NCBI RefSeq assembly: GCF_008630535.1
Contig: NZ_VWPH01000008.1
Coordinates: 1-64,000 of the forward strand
Direction of reading: 5' to 3'
From: Saccharopolyspora hirsuta
GTDB taxonomy: Bacteria; Actinomycetota; Actinomycetes; Mycobacteriales; Pseudonocardiaceae
Length of the DNA stretch: 64,000 nucleotides
Shown: in pieces, positions 51,797 through 63,488 of the stretch
Position numbering within the stretch: position 1 is the first letter of the stretch
Layout of the letters: each line of letters starts with the position of its first letter
Translations under genes and position numbers: made by a program
Notes under the pieces: model-generated
What the model was told of the DNA's origin: nothing
Database searches by the model: none
The model's input: only the letters and a program-made list of their open reading frames with translations

Positions 51797-54700
51797 GTGG
51801 CATCAGAGCAGACCCGCAACGAGAACACCGGATCTGTCCGAGGCTCCCTGGTCCAGGCCAGGACGATCGTCGGCGACCTGCACTTCCACCATCACCCGCG
51901 GAACCGCGGTCCCCGGTGGGGTGCCGCCAGCGCGCTCGGGCTGGCGCTGTTGTTCGGTGCGGCGGTCCTGGTCCGGCACGGCTGGTGGCCGGTCGCGGTC
52001 CTGCTGCTGGCGGCCGGAGGTCTGCTGGAGTGGTGGCTGATCTCCCGGGCGATTCGGCTGGGCGGTCCAGACACCTCGCCGGATGCGGCGACCTCCGAGC
52101 TGCGGCGGCAGGTCCGCGATCAGTGGGCGGCAGAACGCGACAACCGGGGGCTGCAGGAACCCCGACCGCTGCGGCTGCGATGGCGTCCCACGCAACGTCC
52201 GGTCCAGGTGAAGCTGACCGCTGCGGAGAAGGGGCGGGCCGAGCTGCGCCGGGGCGAGCTGCTGGAGGGCACCGACGAGTCCAGGCCTGCCGCAGCCGCC
52301 CTGCTGACTGCGTTCCGGCAGAGCCCCCGACGCCAGCTCGTGGTGCTGGGGGAGCGCGGCGCGGGCAAGAGCACCTTGGCGCTGCTGTTCACCTTGGCCG
52401 CGCTCGACGACGAGGAACAGCCGGTCCCGGTGCTGCTGTCGGTCGCGGGGTGGGATCCGGGCGAACGCATCGAGGACTGGATCGCCCGCAAGGTCAGCGA
52501 GGAATACCCGGCCGTGTCGAGGCCCCGAGCCGCGCGACTGCTCGCGGACAAGCAGTTGCTCCCGGTGCTCGACGGGCTGGACGAGATCCCCTCCGAGCTG
52601 CGGGGGAGGGCGCTGGCAGCGCTCAACCGATCCGCGCCGCGGATGGTGATCACCTGCCGCAGCGCGGAGTTCCAAGCTGCGGTGACGACGGACGGTGTGC
52701 TGGCGCACGCGGCGGTGGTCGAGATCGAGCCCATCCGGCCCGAGGATGCGCGGGACTTCTTCGAGCAGCGCGACGTCGAGGGAGCGCGACGGTGGGACCG
52801 CGTCATCGACGCCGTGGTCGAGCGGCCGGACGGACCGCTGGCCGAGCTGCTGTCGAGCCCGCTGATGATCAGCTTGGCGCGGCGGGTCTACCGCCGTCCC
52901 AGCAGCCGACCGGAAGAGCTCGTCGAGTTCGACACGGCCGCGGCTGCCCGGCGGCACCTGCTCGCGGAATTCCTGCCCGCGATCTACCCCGACGACCGCT
53001 ACCGGGCGAAAGCAGAGCGCTGGTTGGCCTTCCTGGCACACCACCTGGTGCGACTCGGCGACCCGAACTACGAGTGGTGGCACCTGGTCAGGTCCGTGCC
53101 TAGATGGGTCGTCCCGACGATCGTCGCGCTCCCCGTTGCGCTGCCCGCTACGCTGTCAGTCTCGCTGATGCTGGGCGAGCTGACCCCGGTGCACGTGGTG
53201 AGCTCGCTGTCGTTGGGGGTGATGGTCGGGGCGCACGCAGGGCGCATCGCCCCCCGCGCGGGAGCACCGCTGCGACATTCGGTGTTGACCCTGCTGGGCG
53301 GGGTGGTGCTGGACCTCGCCACCATGATCGCAGCATTCTGCACCGCGGGCCTTGCCTTCTTCCTGGTCGCCGACCTGGCCGGATCGAACGCCGGGAAGAA
53401 CGCGATCCTCCGCCTCTCGGAGTACAACTCGACGGACGATGGAATTCTCTCGCTGTACGCCGGGGTCGTGCTCGTCGTCGGCATCGTCTCGTACGTGCTG
53501 AGCGCGGACCGCGCCGGGATTCCACGACGTTCCCTGCCCCGGCTCGCGACGCTGCTGCCGAGCTTCGCGACCGGTATGGCGACGGGGCTGGTCCTCGTTC
53601 TGCCGGTGGCAGTGCCCGCTCTCCTCGACGGCGAGGTGGATGGGTTTCAAGAAGTGCTGACCGCGGTGGTCGTTCTGCCGGCGGTTTTCGGCGTTCCGGT
53701 CGGTGTGGCGCGCTGGCTGGCTGCACCTGATCACCACGAGGTGGCCAGTTCGCCGGGCGCGGTGCTCCGCAGGGATCGCACAGCGTTGCTGGTCACCGCG
53801 GTCGCTGGCGGCGCGACAATGGCGGGGCTCGTGGCAGTCCTGCCGTGGGCCATAGGCACGCCGCCGGATTCCGGGTCGGAGCTCGGGGGTGTCGTTCTGG
53901 CGGCGGGATACATCAGTGCGGTCGTCGTCCTGTTCTGCTCTGGTGGCGTTTGGATCCCTTACACCGTCGCCCGGTTCTGGCTGGCCGTGCGAGGACGACT
54001 GCCCTGGCGGTTGACTGCGTTCCTGCGCGACGCACACGCGGCCGGGGTGCTGCGGCAGAACGGCGCCGCCTACCAGCTTCGCCACGACGTGCTCCGCGAA
54101 TATCTCGCCGAACGGCATCCGGGGCACAGCGGCGCTTATCCCCCGCCCGGAACCGCAGTGCGCAGAAAGACCGCGTTCCGCTGCTGGTGGCCGGGGTTCG
54201 CGGCGGTGGGGGCTGCGGCCTCGCTCGCAGCGTTTTCCGGGGTGCTCGTCCTCCTGCTTCCGGCTGGCACACCCCGGGGCACCTGGAACCTGGGGCGCGA
54301 TGGGGTCTATTCCCTCTATTTCTCGCACTTTGCGATGCTCGGCGGGAGCGCTGATGTCGCGCTGGCGCTCGACTGGCCGAGAGAAACGACGAGAGGTGTT
54401 GACCTGCGCACCGGCCGCCTCTTCGAGCTGCCCTACGGCTATCGCGAGTATTCGAGCGCCACCAGTGCGGATGGTTCCCTGCTCGCGACGCTGCGGCCGG
54501 GGGAGACCGAAGTTCTGGAAGTTCGGGAGACTTCCAGCGGGAGCATCGTGAGCGCCATTCCGGTAGGCGTTCGCGGTGGGGAGTACGACTACTCGGTGCA
54601 ATTCGTCGAGGACGGCACGGTGGTTGCCGTGCTGAACTCCGCGGACCAGATCGTGAGGTTCTGGGATGTGCGCACCGCGCGGCCCGTTCGAGAAGTGGAC

Positions 54701-55081
54701 GCCTCGGCGCTCATCCCGAACCAGGCCGGGGATGTCTACTCGATGTGGGCGAGTCCGCCGGGCCCCGATTCCGTTCTCGGGCTGGATACCTCTGGCGGTG
54801 GGTGGCGGTGGAATTACGAAACCGGTGAGGTGACGCAGGCGTACACCGACCCGTGCAGCGAGTCGTGGTGCGAGGTACTGGCTGCCGCAGAAGGAGGTCC
54901 TGTGGTGGTCGACCGGAACGAGAACGTCATTCGCATGAGCAATGGCAAGGAGCTCCACGTCCTGGACGTGGTCGGCCTGGCGAACTCGCCCAGCGAGTGG
55001 ACGGTCAGCGAGGACGGCCGCACGCTGTTCACCTTCTACCAGGACGGCGAGATTCGAGCCTGGCCCCTCCCCGGGCCGTGA
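51797..55081 (+). CDS. Membrane NACHT-family STAND ATPase with N-terminal amyloid-type motif, 1094 aa
   Basis: The GTG-started protein opens with NENTGSVRGSLVQARTIVGD (about 9-28), which matches the pattern of bacterial amyloid signalling motifs (BASS) that precede NACHT/NB-ARC proteins in actinobacteria. Two spans follow (about 43-83), then a NACHT ATPase with Walker A GERGAGKST (185-193), Walker B LLPVLDGLDEI (254-264) and sensor VITCRSAEF. About eight further spans lie between 430 and 730, and a beta-propeller-like C-terminal sensor part (VRFWDVRTARPVREV, LDTSGGGWRWNYETGEV) ends the protein. It probably senses a ligand outside or at the membrane and signals through the motif to a partner, perhaps in defence or cell death. 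The function is inference; domains are visible. Confidence 0.85.
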   Translation: MASEQTRNENTGSVRGSLVQARTIVGDLHFHHHPRNRGPRWGAASALGLALLFGAAVLVRHGWWPVAVLLLAAGGLLEWWLISRAIRLGGPDTSPDAATSELRRQVRDQWAAERDNRGLQEPRPLRLRWRPTQRPVQVKLTAAEKGRAELRRGELLEGTDESRPAAAALLTAFRQSPRRQLVVLGERGAGKSTLALLFTLAALDDEEQPVPVLLSVAGWDPGERIEDWIARKVSEEYPAVSRPRAARLLADKQLLPVLDGLDEIPSELRGRALAALNRSAPRMVITCRSAEFQAAVTTDGVLAHAAVVEIEPIRPEDARDFFEQRDVEGARRWDRVIDAVVERPDGPLAELLSSPLMISLARRVYRRPSSRPEELVEFDTAAAARRHLLAEFLPAIYPDDRYRAKAERWLAFLAHHLVRLGDPNYEWWHLVRSVPRWVVPTIVALPVALPATLSVSLMLGELTPVHVVSSLSLGVMVGAHAGRIAPRAGAPLRHSVLTLLGGVVLDLATMIAAFCTAGLAFFLVADLAGSNAGKNAILRLSEYNSTDDGILSLYAGVVLVVGIVSYVLSADRAGIPRRSLPRLATLLPSFATGMATGLVLVLPVAVPALLDGEVDGFQEVLTAVVVLPAVFGVPVGVARWLAAPDHHEVASSPGAVLRRDRTALLVTAVAGGATMAGLVAVLPWAIGTPPDSGSELGGVVLAAGYISAVVVLFCSGGVWIPYTVARFWLAVRGRLPWRLTAFLRDAHAAGVLRQNGAAYQLRHDVLREYLAERHPGHSGAYPPPGTAVRRKTAFRCWWPGFAAVGAAASLAAFSGVLVLLLPAGTPRGTWNLGRDGVYSLYFSHFAMLGGSADVALALDWPRETTRGVDLRTGRLFELPYGYREYSSATSADGSLLATLRPGETEVLEVRETSSGSIVSAIPVGVRGGEYDYSVQFVEDGTVVAVLNSADQIVRFWDVRTARPVREVDASALIPNQAGDVYSMWASPPGPDSVLGLDTSGGGWRWNYETGEVTQAYTDPCSESWCEVLAAAEGGPVVVDRNENVIRMSNGKELHVLDVVGLANSPSEWTVSEDGRTLFTFYQDGEIRAWPLPGP

Positions 55082-55110
55082 GTCGCCGGGCAACGCCCAG
55101 CGACTCACGG
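55076..55110 (+). terminator. Two-part hairpin built on the NACHT gene stop codon
   Basis: CCGTGAGTCGC pairs with GCGACTCACGG, and GGGC/GCCC pair inside. The TGA of the NACHT gene lies in the left arm. Confidence 0.75.
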
Positions 55111-55119
55111 GCAGGGCCG

Positions 55120-56649
<1,530 letters not shown>

Positions 56650-56689
56650 TGTTCGGCATGACGGCGAGGGGCGGCCAGCCGAGAAGCGC

Positions 56690-56723
56690 GAAGGGCGCCT
56701 CCGACCGATCGGAGGCGCCCTTC
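56690..56723 (-). terminator. 15-bp perfect hairpin after fprA
   Basis: GAAGGGCGCCTCCGA and TCGGAGGCGCCCTTC pair around a CCGA loop, directly downstream of the fprA-like stop. Confidence 0.85.
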
Positions 56724-56735
56724 AGCGGGAGGTGA

Positions 56736-58085
56736 TCACTCCGCGCGGGAGATGCGGACCATCTCGTCGCGGGGGACGACCTTGATGCGCTCGCGGCCCC
56801 GGGCTTCGCCGAGCGCCTTCTCGTGGGCGTCCAGGCGGCCCCAGCCCTCCCACGTCGTGTACTCCACGCCGCGGTCCTCGAGCAGCCGCAGGATGCTGTC
56901 CGCCGAGGGCTCCTCCGCCTTCGGCAGCGACTCCAGGTCGGCGAGCAGGTTGTTGATCGTCTCCAGCGCGTCGCCCTTGGTGTGGCCGATCAGGCCCACC
57001 GGGCCGCGCTTGATCCAGCCCGTGGTGTAGACGCCGGGGATGTGCTCGCCGTCCAGGTCCAGCACCCGGCCGCCCTCGTTGGGCACGGTGCCCGAGGCGT
57101 GGTCGAACGGGATGTCGGCCAGCGGCGAGCTCAGGTAGCCCACCGCGCGGTAGACCTGCTGCACCGGGTAGGTCTCGTACTCGCCGGTGCCGCGCACGTT
57201 GCCGTCGCCGGTGAGCTCCATGACCTCGACCTTGAAGCCCTCGACCCGGTCGGTGCCCTGCACCTCGACCGGCGCGCGCAGGAAGTGCAGGTGCAGCCGC
57301 CGCGGCGTGTCGTGCTTCGGGTCGCGCAGCGCCCAGTCCTGCAGCGTCTTGACGATCGTCTTCACCTGGTTGTTGGTGCGGATCGACTCCTCGCTGGCCT
57401 CGTCGAGCTCGAAGCCCTCGGGGTGCACGATGATCTCCACGCCGTCCTGGTGGTCGAGCTCGCGCAGCTCCAGCGGGGTGAACTTGGCCTGCGCCGGACC
57501 GCGCCGGGCGAACAGGTGCACGTCGGTGACCCGGGAGTCCTTCAGGCCGCGGTGCACGTTGTCCGGGATCTCGGTGCTCAGCAGGTCGTCGGCCTGCTTG
57601 GCCAGCACGCGGGCGACGTCCAGCGCCACGTTGCCGGCGCCGATCACCGCGACCTGCTCGCCGTCCAGCGTCCAGTCCCGCGGCGCCTCCGGGTAGCCGT
57701 CGTACCAGTAGACGAAGTCGGCCGCGCCGAAGCTGTGCGGCAGGTCGATGCCCGGGATGTCCAGCGGGCGGTCCTTGTCCGCGCCGGTGGCGAAGATGAC
57801 CGCGTCGTAGTGGTGCCGCAGGTCGTCCAGCTTGACGTCCACGCCGTAGTCGACGTGCCCGAGGAAGCGGATCTCAGGCTTCTCCAGCACCCGGTGCAGC
57901 GCGCTGACGATGCCCTTGATGCGCGGGTGGTCGGGGGCCACGCCGTAGCGGATCAGACCGTAGGGCGCGGGCATCCGGTCCAGCAGGTCGATCTCGACCG
58001 GGGTCTCGGACTTGGTCAGGATGTCGGCCGCGTACACACCGGCCGGTCCGGCGCCGACGATCGCTACCCGCAGTGGGCGAGTCAT
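56736..58085 (-). CDS. fprA: Ferredoxin/flavodoxin-NADP+ reductase, FprA type, 449 aa
   Basis: The adrenodoxin-reductase-like enzyme moves electrons between NADPH and ferredoxin. The FAD motif is RVAIVGAGPAGVYAADIL at the N-terminus, YGLIRYGVAPDHPRIKGIV follows, the NADP site is VAVIGAGNVALDVARVLAKQ, and GVYTTGWIKRGPVGLIGHTK is the family's C-terminal signature. Length and motifs match mycobacterial FprA. It stands alone and may serve cytochromes P450 or other ferredoxin users. Confidence 0.92.
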   Translation of the reverse strand: MTRPLRVAIVGAGPAGVYAADILTKSETPVEIDLLDRMPAPYGLIRYGVAPDHPRIKGIVSALHRVLEKPEIRFLGHVDYGVDVKLDDLRHHYDAVIFATGADKDRPLDIPGIDLPHSFGAADFVYWYDGYPEAPRDWTLDGEQVAVIGAGNVALDVARVLAKQADDLLSTEIPDNVHRGLKDSRVTDVHLFARRGPAQAKFTPLELRELDHQDGVEIIVHPEGFELDEASEESIRTNNQVKTIVKTLQDWALRDPKHDTPRRLHLHFLRAPVEVQGTDRVEGFKVEVMELTGDGNVRGTGEYETYPVQQVYRAVGYLSSPLADIPFDHASGTVPNEGGRVLDLDGEHIPGVYTTGWIKRGPVGLIGHTKGDALETINNLLADLESLPKAEEPSADSILRLLEDRGVEYTTWEGWGRLDAHEKALGEARGRERIKVVPRDEMVRISRAE

Positions 58086-58325
58086 TCCATCTCCTCCTAC
58101 CCCGCACCGCGCCGAACGGTCCTCGGCCGACCCGGAGTGCTCGCTGACTGGCCCATCACGACTGGGCCTGGTGGACGTCCACCAAGACGCCCTCCAGCTT
58201 AGGTTTCCCTTACCCCGGATCCCGCGATGCGGACGGTGACAATGCTCATACCGGGAGGTCGAGGTCGGTCCGGTGGAAGCGCAGAGTGCGTGACTCGGTG
58301 CGGCGGGTGACAGTAGGATCGCCGC

Positions 58326-59228
58326 TTGATCAACGTTCCGGTCGCGGTGGACGCCTCGCTCGACGACGCAGAGATGATCTCGGTGGCCGGGCGGACCAAC
58401 GGCTGGAGGTCACGCGAGATGCAGCAGCGGCCGGACTGGATTCCCGACGGCGTCGACCTGGAGAAGCCCAGCGCAGCCAGGTGCTACGACTTCTACTTGG
58501 GTGGCGCGCACAACTTCGAGGTCGATCGCGAGCTCGGGCGCAAGGTCATGGAAGTGGTGCCCAACGTCAAGGAGATCGCGGTGAACAACCGCGCCTTCCT
58601 GCGCCGCGCGGTGCGCTACTGCCTGGACCAGGGCATCCGGCAGTTCCTGGACATCGGGTCCGGGATCCCCACCGTGGGCAACGTGCACGAGATCGCCCAG
58701 GCCGTGGACCCGGAGGCCCGCGTGGTCTACGTGGACAACGAGCCGGTCGCGGTGGCGCACAGCCGCTCCATCCTGGAGGGCACCGACCGGGCCACCATCG
58801 TGCAAGCCGACCTGCTGGACGTGGAGAGCGTCCTGGACGCGCCGGAAACGCGCCGGATGCTCGACTTCTCCCGGCCCATCGCCGTCATGATGGTCGCGCT
58901 GGTGCACTTCGTGCCGGAGAGCAGCAAGCCCCGCGAGGTGATCCGCCGCTACTACGAGCGCCTCCCGGTCGGCAGCTACCTCGGTTTCTCGCACGTCACC
59001 GGCGACCACTACATGGAGGGCGTGCAGGGGCTGGTCAAGCTCTACGAGAACAGCATCAACCCGGTCACGCTGCGCACCCGCGACGAGGTGGCCGAGCTGA
59101 TCAGCGACTTCCAGCTCGTCGAGCCGGGCGTGGTCTACGTCCCGGACTGGCGACCGGACACCCAGGAGGACGTTTGGGACAATCCGGAGCGGTCCATCGT
59201 CTACGGCGCCGTCGGGCGCAAGGTGTGA
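58326..59228 (+). CDS. DUF574 SAM-dependent methyltransferase, 300 aa
   Basis: The family start PDWIPDGVDLEKPSAARCYD followed by FYLGGAHNFEVDRE, then IRQFLDIGSGIPTVGNVHEI and VVYVDNEPVAVAHSRSIL, are hallmarks of the actinomycete S-adenosyl methyltransferase family PF04672. Its substrates are unknown. The frame opens at a TTG at 58326, but ATG 58374 or 58419 would also fit family length. The stop overlaps the next start (GTGA). Confidence 0.85.
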   Translation: MINVPVAVDASLDDAEMISVAGRTNGWRSREMQQRPDWIPDGVDLEKPSAARCYDFYLGGAHNFEVDRELGRKVMEVVPNVKEIAVNNRAFLRRAVRYCLDQGIRQFLDIGSGIPTVGNVHEIAQAVDPEARVVYVDNEPVAVAHSRSILEGTDRATIVQADLLDVESVLDAPETRRMLDFSRPIAVMMVALVHFVPESSKPREVIRRYYERLPVGSYLGFSHVTGDHYMEGVQGLVKLYENSINPVTLRTRDEVAELISDFQLVEPGVVYVPDWRPDTQEDVWDNPERSIVYGAVGRKV

Positions 59229-61333
59229 GGTCTGTGCCGGACCGGGCTGCAGCGCCGGAACACGACGAGCTGGTCAAGGAGTGGGCCCGCCGGGTCATCT
59301 ACACCAGCTACGTCGCGATGGGGCGCCCCGAGCTCGAGGCGTTCCTGGCGGAGTGCCTGGACGACCTGCTCGCCGCGCTCGACGGCGAGCCCGTCGCGCG
59401 CGCCGCCGGGGTCGGGCAGCGCCTGGTCGACGTGCACTTCACCAACTCCGCTGCGCTGTCCGGCACGCTGCAGCACCTGGCGGCCGCGCTGCCGAAGATC
59501 CACCCGGCCGACCCGGTGCGGCTGACCGAGGTGCTCAGCGAGCTGGCCGCCGGGTACGCCGGGGCGCTGCGCGAGCAGACCCTGGCCCAGCAGTCGTTGA
59601 TCCAGCGCGCGGCGTCGGCGGCCCGCGACGCGGCCGAGGAGGCGCTGCGCGCCAGCGAGGCCCGCTCCCGCGCCGTGGTCATCTCCTCCGCGCTGGGCAT
59701 CGCCGTGGTCCGGCTGGACGGCAGCATCGAGGAGGCCAACGCCGCGATGCGGCGGATCTTCCGGCGCACCGACGAGGAGCTGGTCGGCCGCAGCATCTTC
59801 GAACTGGCCGATCCCGAGTGGGTGGCGGAGCTGCAGGCCGCCAACGACGGCCTGCTCGGGGCCAGCGACGACCGCTACCAGCTGGAGACCCGGTTCACCG
59901 CGCCGGACGGTTCGCACGTGTGGACCCAGCTGTCCACCTCGCTGGTCCGCGACGCCCGCGGCGAACCCGACTACCAGGTGGTGCTCTACGAGGACATCAC
60001 CGACCGGCACATGCTCCAGGAGCAGTTCCGGCGGCAGGCCGTGCACGACCCGCTCACCGGCCTGGCGAACCGGACCCAGCTGCAGTCCAGCCTGGACAAG
60101 GCGCTGGAGGAGACCCGGCCCGGTCGGCGGGTCGGGCTGTGCTACTTCGACCTCGACGGGTTCAAGGCGGTCAACGACAGCCTCGGCCACCCGATCGGCG
60201 ACCAGCTGCTGCGCACCGTCGCCCAGCGGCTGCAGGGAGCGGCCCAGGGCGCGCTGGCCGCGCGGATGGGCGGTGACGAGTTCGTCGTCCTGGTGCCCGA
60301 CACGACCGGCGCCAACGACCTGGTCGCCCTGGTCGAGACGCTGCTGGCGGAGATCACCCGGCCCGCGCGCATCGGCTCGCACGAGCTCAGCGCCTCGGCC
60401 AGCGTCGGGATCGTGGAGCGCCCGGTCGCCGGGACCGACGCCGAGTCGCTGCTGCGCGACGCCGACATCACCCTCTACCGGGCCAAGCAGGACGGCCGGG
60501 CCCAGTGGGTGCTGTTCGACCCGGAGCGCAACGCGGCGGCCCGCGACCGCTTCCGGCTCTCCGCCGAGCTGCCCGCCGCGATCGAGCAGTACGAGCTGTT
60601 CGTCGAGTACAGCCCGATCGTCGACCTGCAGACCGGCCGGTACATCGGGGCCGCCTCCAACATCCGCTGGGACCACCCGGACTTCGGCGAGCTCGGCGAG
60701 GAGGACTTCTTCGCGCTGGCCGAGGAGACCGGGCTGATCACCCGGCTCGGCAGCTGGGCGCTGGAGCAGGTGTGCGAGCACGCGGCGCGCTGGGCGCAGC
60801 AGCTCGGTGAGCAGGCCCCGATCGCCGCCGTGCGGATGTCGCCGCGGCACTGGCGCGACCCCGAGCTGGTCGCCGACGTGCAGCGCATCCTCCGCGACAC
60901 CGGGATGCCGCCCGGCCTGCTGGCGCTCGGGCTGCCCGAGTCCGCCCTGTTCGACCCGCAGGGCGACGCCGAGGACGTGCTGGAGATCTTCGCCGACATG
61001 GGCCTGCGGCTGTGCGTCTACGAGTTCGGCGAGGACTACGCCCGGATGCCCCGGCTGAAGGACCTGCCGCTGGGCATGGCGCGCATCGAGGGCCCGCACC
61101 TGGACAGCTTCGTCGACCCGAGCGGCCCCGCGCCGCTGGACGAGCACCTCGTGGTGGCCGCCTGCGGCGCGGCGAAGCTGCTGGGCCTGCCGGTCAGCGC
61201 GGCCGGCGTGCGCGACGAACTGCAGGTCCGCCGCCTGCGCGAGCTGGGCGTGTCGCTGGCGCTGGGGCCGTTCACCGGCGGTCTGGTGTCGGCCACCGAG
61301 CTGGCCGAGCTCGTCCTGGAGCAGTCCGGCTGA
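59225..61333 (+). CDS. PAS-GGDEF protein with degenerate EAL domain, 702 aa
   Basis: The GTG overlaps the upstream stop. The order is an N-terminal helical domain (1-150), a PAS domain (about 155-265, [20 protein letters not shown]), GGDEF (about 280-440) and an EAL-like domain (about 450-702). The GGDEF signature is intact in [14 protein letters not shown] with the usual [16 protein letters not shown], so it probably makes cyclic di-GMP. In the EAL-like part the motif that should be EAL-x-RW reads ASNIRW and other metal ligands are missing, so phosphodiesterase activity is unlikely. It may bind cyclic di-GMP or act as a sensor. It is coupled to the DUF574 gene. Confidence 0.87.
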   Translation: MRSVPDRAAAPEHDELVKEWARRVIYTSYVAMGRPELEAFLAECLDDLLAALDGEPVARAAGVGQRLVDVHFTNSAALSGTLQHLAAALPKIHPADPVRLTEVLSELAAGYAGALREQTLAQQSLIQRAASAARDAAEEALRASEARSRAVVISSALGIAVVRLDGSIEEANAAMRRIFRRTDEELVGRSIFELADPEWVAELQAANDGLLGASDDRYQLETRFTAPDGSHVWTQLSTSLVRDARGEPDYQVVLYEDITDRHMLQEQFRRQAVHDPLTGLANRTQLQSSLDKALEETRPGRRVGLCYFDLDGFKAVNDSLGHPIGDQLLRTVAQRLQGAAQGALAARMGGDEFVVLVPDTTGANDLVALVETLLAEITRPARIGSHELSASASVGIVERPVAGTDAESLLRDADITLYRAKQDGRAQWVLFDPERNAAARDRFRLSAELPAAIEQYELFVEYSPIVDLQTGRYIGAASNIRWDHPDFGELGEEDFFALAEETGLITRLGSWALEQVCEHAARWAQQLGEQAPIAAVRMSPRHWRDPELVADVQRILRDTGMPPGLLALGLPESALFDPQGDAEDVLEIFADMGLRLCVYEFGEDYARMPRLKDLPLGMARIEGPHLDSFVDPSGPAPLDEHLVVAACGAAKLLGLPVSAAGVRDELQVRRLRELGVSLALGPFTGGLVSATELAELVLEQSG

Positions 61334-61433
61334 GGTGCGGGTGGCGGCCGAAAACAGTCCGCGACCAGCCGATAGCATCGGGATGCGAAGCGTGTCCGCG
61401 CCGGTCGGCGACCGGCCCAGTCGAGGAGTGATC

Positions 61434-63488
61434 GTGTCCGTACAGCCTTCCCAAGCCCAACAAGCTCTCCGGGTGAAGGTTCCGGCGGGCACTACTGCGG
61501 GCGCGGCGGTGGCCGAGGCCGGGCTGCCGTCCAAGGGCCCGGACGCGGTCGTGGTGGTCCGCGACGCCGAGGGCAACCTGCGCGACCTGGCCTGGGCGCC
61601 GGAGACCGACGTCGAGGTGGAGGCGGTCGCCGCCGACACCGAGGAGGGGCGCAGCGTCATCCGCCACTCCGCCGCGCACGTGCTCGCGCAGGCGGTGCAG
61701 AACCTGTTCCCGGACGCGAAGCTGGGCATCGGCCCGCCGGTCAAGGACGGCTTCTACTACGACTTCGACGTGGACCGCCCGTTCACCCCGGAGGACCTGC
61801 AGGCGCTGGAGAAGCGCATGAAGCAGATCATCAAGTCCGGGCAGAAGTTCTCCCGCCGCCGCCTGGAGTCGGTCGAGGCGGCCAAGGAGGAGCTGGCCGC
61901 CGAGCCGTACAAGCTGGAGCTGGTCGACCTCAAGTCCGATGTGGACACCAGCGAGGTGATGGAGGTCGGCGGCGGCGAGCTCACCGTCTACGACAACATC
62001 GACCGGCACGGCGAGGTCGTCTGGGGCGACCTGTGCCGCGGCCCGCACGTGCCGCACACCCGCTTCATCCCGGCGTTCAAGCTGATGCGGGTGGCCGCGG
62101 CCTACTGGCGCGGCAACCAGAACAACCAGCAGCTGCAGCGCATCTACGGCACCGCCTGGGAGTCCAAGGAGAAGCTCGACGAGCACCTGGAGCTGCTGGC
62201 CGAGGCCGAGCGCCGCGACCACCGCAGGCTCGGCGCCGAGCTGGACCTGTTCTCCTTCCCGGAGGAGATCGGCTCCGGGCTGCCGGTGTTCCACCCCAAG
62301 GGCGGCATCATCCGCCGCGAGCTGGAGGACTACTCCCGCAAGCGGCACGAGCAGGCCGGGTACGAGTTCGTCAACACCCCGCACATCACCAAGGACACGC
62401 TGTTCAAGACCTCCGGCCACCTGGACTGGTACCAGGACGGCATGTTCCCGGCGATGCACCTCGACGAGGAGCGCGACGCCGAAGGTGAGCTGCGCAAGCC
62501 GGGCGTGGACTACTACCTCAAGCCGATGAACTGCCCGTTCCACAACCTGATCTTCCGCTCCCGCGGGCGCTCCTACCGGGAGCTGCCGCTGCGGCTGTTC
62601 GAGTTCGGGTCGGTGTACCGGTACGAGAAGTCCGGCGTGGTGCACGGGCTGACCCGGGTGCGCGGCATGACGCAGGACGACGCGCACATCTACTGCACGC
62701 CCGACCAGCTGCAGGACGAGCTGAAGTCGCTGCTGGGCTTCGTGCTGGACCTGCTGCGCGACTACGGCCTGGACGACTTCTACCTGGAGCTGTCCACCCG
62801 CAACGACGAGAAGTACGTCGGCGACGACGAGAGCTGGGAGGTCGCCACCGAGGCGCTGCGCAGCGCGGCCGAGGACTCCGGCCTCGAGCTGGTGCCGGAC
62901 CCGGGCGGCGCGGCGTTCTACGGCCCGAAGATCTCCGTGCAGGCCAAGGACGCGCTGGGCCGCAGCTGGCAGATGTCGACCATCCAGGTCGACTACCACC
63001 TGCCGGAGCGGTTCAACCTGGAGTACACCGCGCCGGACGGCAGCAAGCAGCGGCCGATCAAGATCCACCGGGCGCTGTTCGGCTCCATCGAGCGGTTCTT
63101 CGGCGTGCTCACCGAGCACTACGCGGGTGCCTTCCCGGCCTGGCTCGCGCCGGTGCAGGCGGTCGGCATCCCGATCGCCGACGAGCACGTCGAGCACCTG
63201 CAGCGGGTGGCGAAGGCGTTGCGGGACAAGGGGATCCGCGTCGACATCGACACCAGCGACGACCGGATGCAGAAGAAGATCCGCACCCACACCACGCAGA
63301 AGGTGCCGTTCCTGCTGCTGGCCGGCGGCAAGGACGTGGAGGCCGACGCGGTGTCGTTCCGGTTCCGCGACGGCACCCAGATCAACGGCGTCCCGGTGGA
63401 CACCGCGGTCAACGCGCTGGTCGACTGGGTGCAGCGCCGCGAGAACGCCTCGCCGACCGCGGAGAACTTCCAGGCGGGGACGGCGTGA
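61434..63488 (+). CDS. thrS: Threonyl-tRNA synthetase, 684 aa
   Basis: The GTG start behind GAGGAG gives [23 protein letters not shown] and editing domains come first ([20 protein letters not shown] with the zinc/editing HxxxH), followed by the class II core: [40 protein letters not shown] with a zinc cysteine, and [20 protein letters not shown]. The anticodon-binding domain follows ([20 protein letters not shown]). It charges tRNA-Thr. The HIT gene follows with overlapping ends. Confidence 0.96.
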   Translation: MSVQPSQAQQALRVKVPAGTTAGAAVAEAGLPSKGPDAVVVVRDAEGNLRDLAWAPETDVEVEAVAADTEEGRSVIRHSAAHVLAQAVQNLFPDAKLGIGPPVKDGFYYDFDVDRPFTPEDLQALEKRMKQIIKSGQKFSRRRLESVEAAKEELAAEPYKLELVDLKSDVDTSEVMEVGGGELTVYDNIDRHGEVVWGDLCRGPHVPHTRFIPAFKLMRVAAAYWRGNQNNQQLQRIYGTAWESKEKLDEHLELLAEAERRDHRRLGAELDLFSFPEEIGSGLPVFHPKGGIIRRELEDYSRKRHEQAGYEFVNTPHITKDTLFKTSGHLDWYQDGMFPAMHLDEERDAEGELRKPGVDYYLKPMNCPFHNLIFRSRGRSYRELPLRLFEFGSVYRYEKSGVVHGLTRVRGMTQDDAHIYCTPDQLQDELKSLLGFVLDLLRDYGLDDFYLELSTRNDEKYVGDDESWEVATEALRSAAEDSGLELVPDPGGAAFYGPKISVQAKDALGRSWQMSTIQVDYHLPERFNLEYTAPDGSKQRPIKIHRALFGSIERFFGVLTEHYAGAFPAWLAPVQAVGIPIADEHVEHLQRVAKALRDKGIRVDIDTSDDRMQKKIRTHTTQKVPFLLLAGGKDVEADAVSFRFRDGTQINGVPVDTAVNALVDWVQRRENASPTAENFQAGTA

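Noticed and set aside
58199-58217. TTAGGTTTCCCTTACCCCG as an iron-box (IdeR/DtxR) before fprA
   Set aside because: Only the left half fits the consensus; the right half has too many mismatches.
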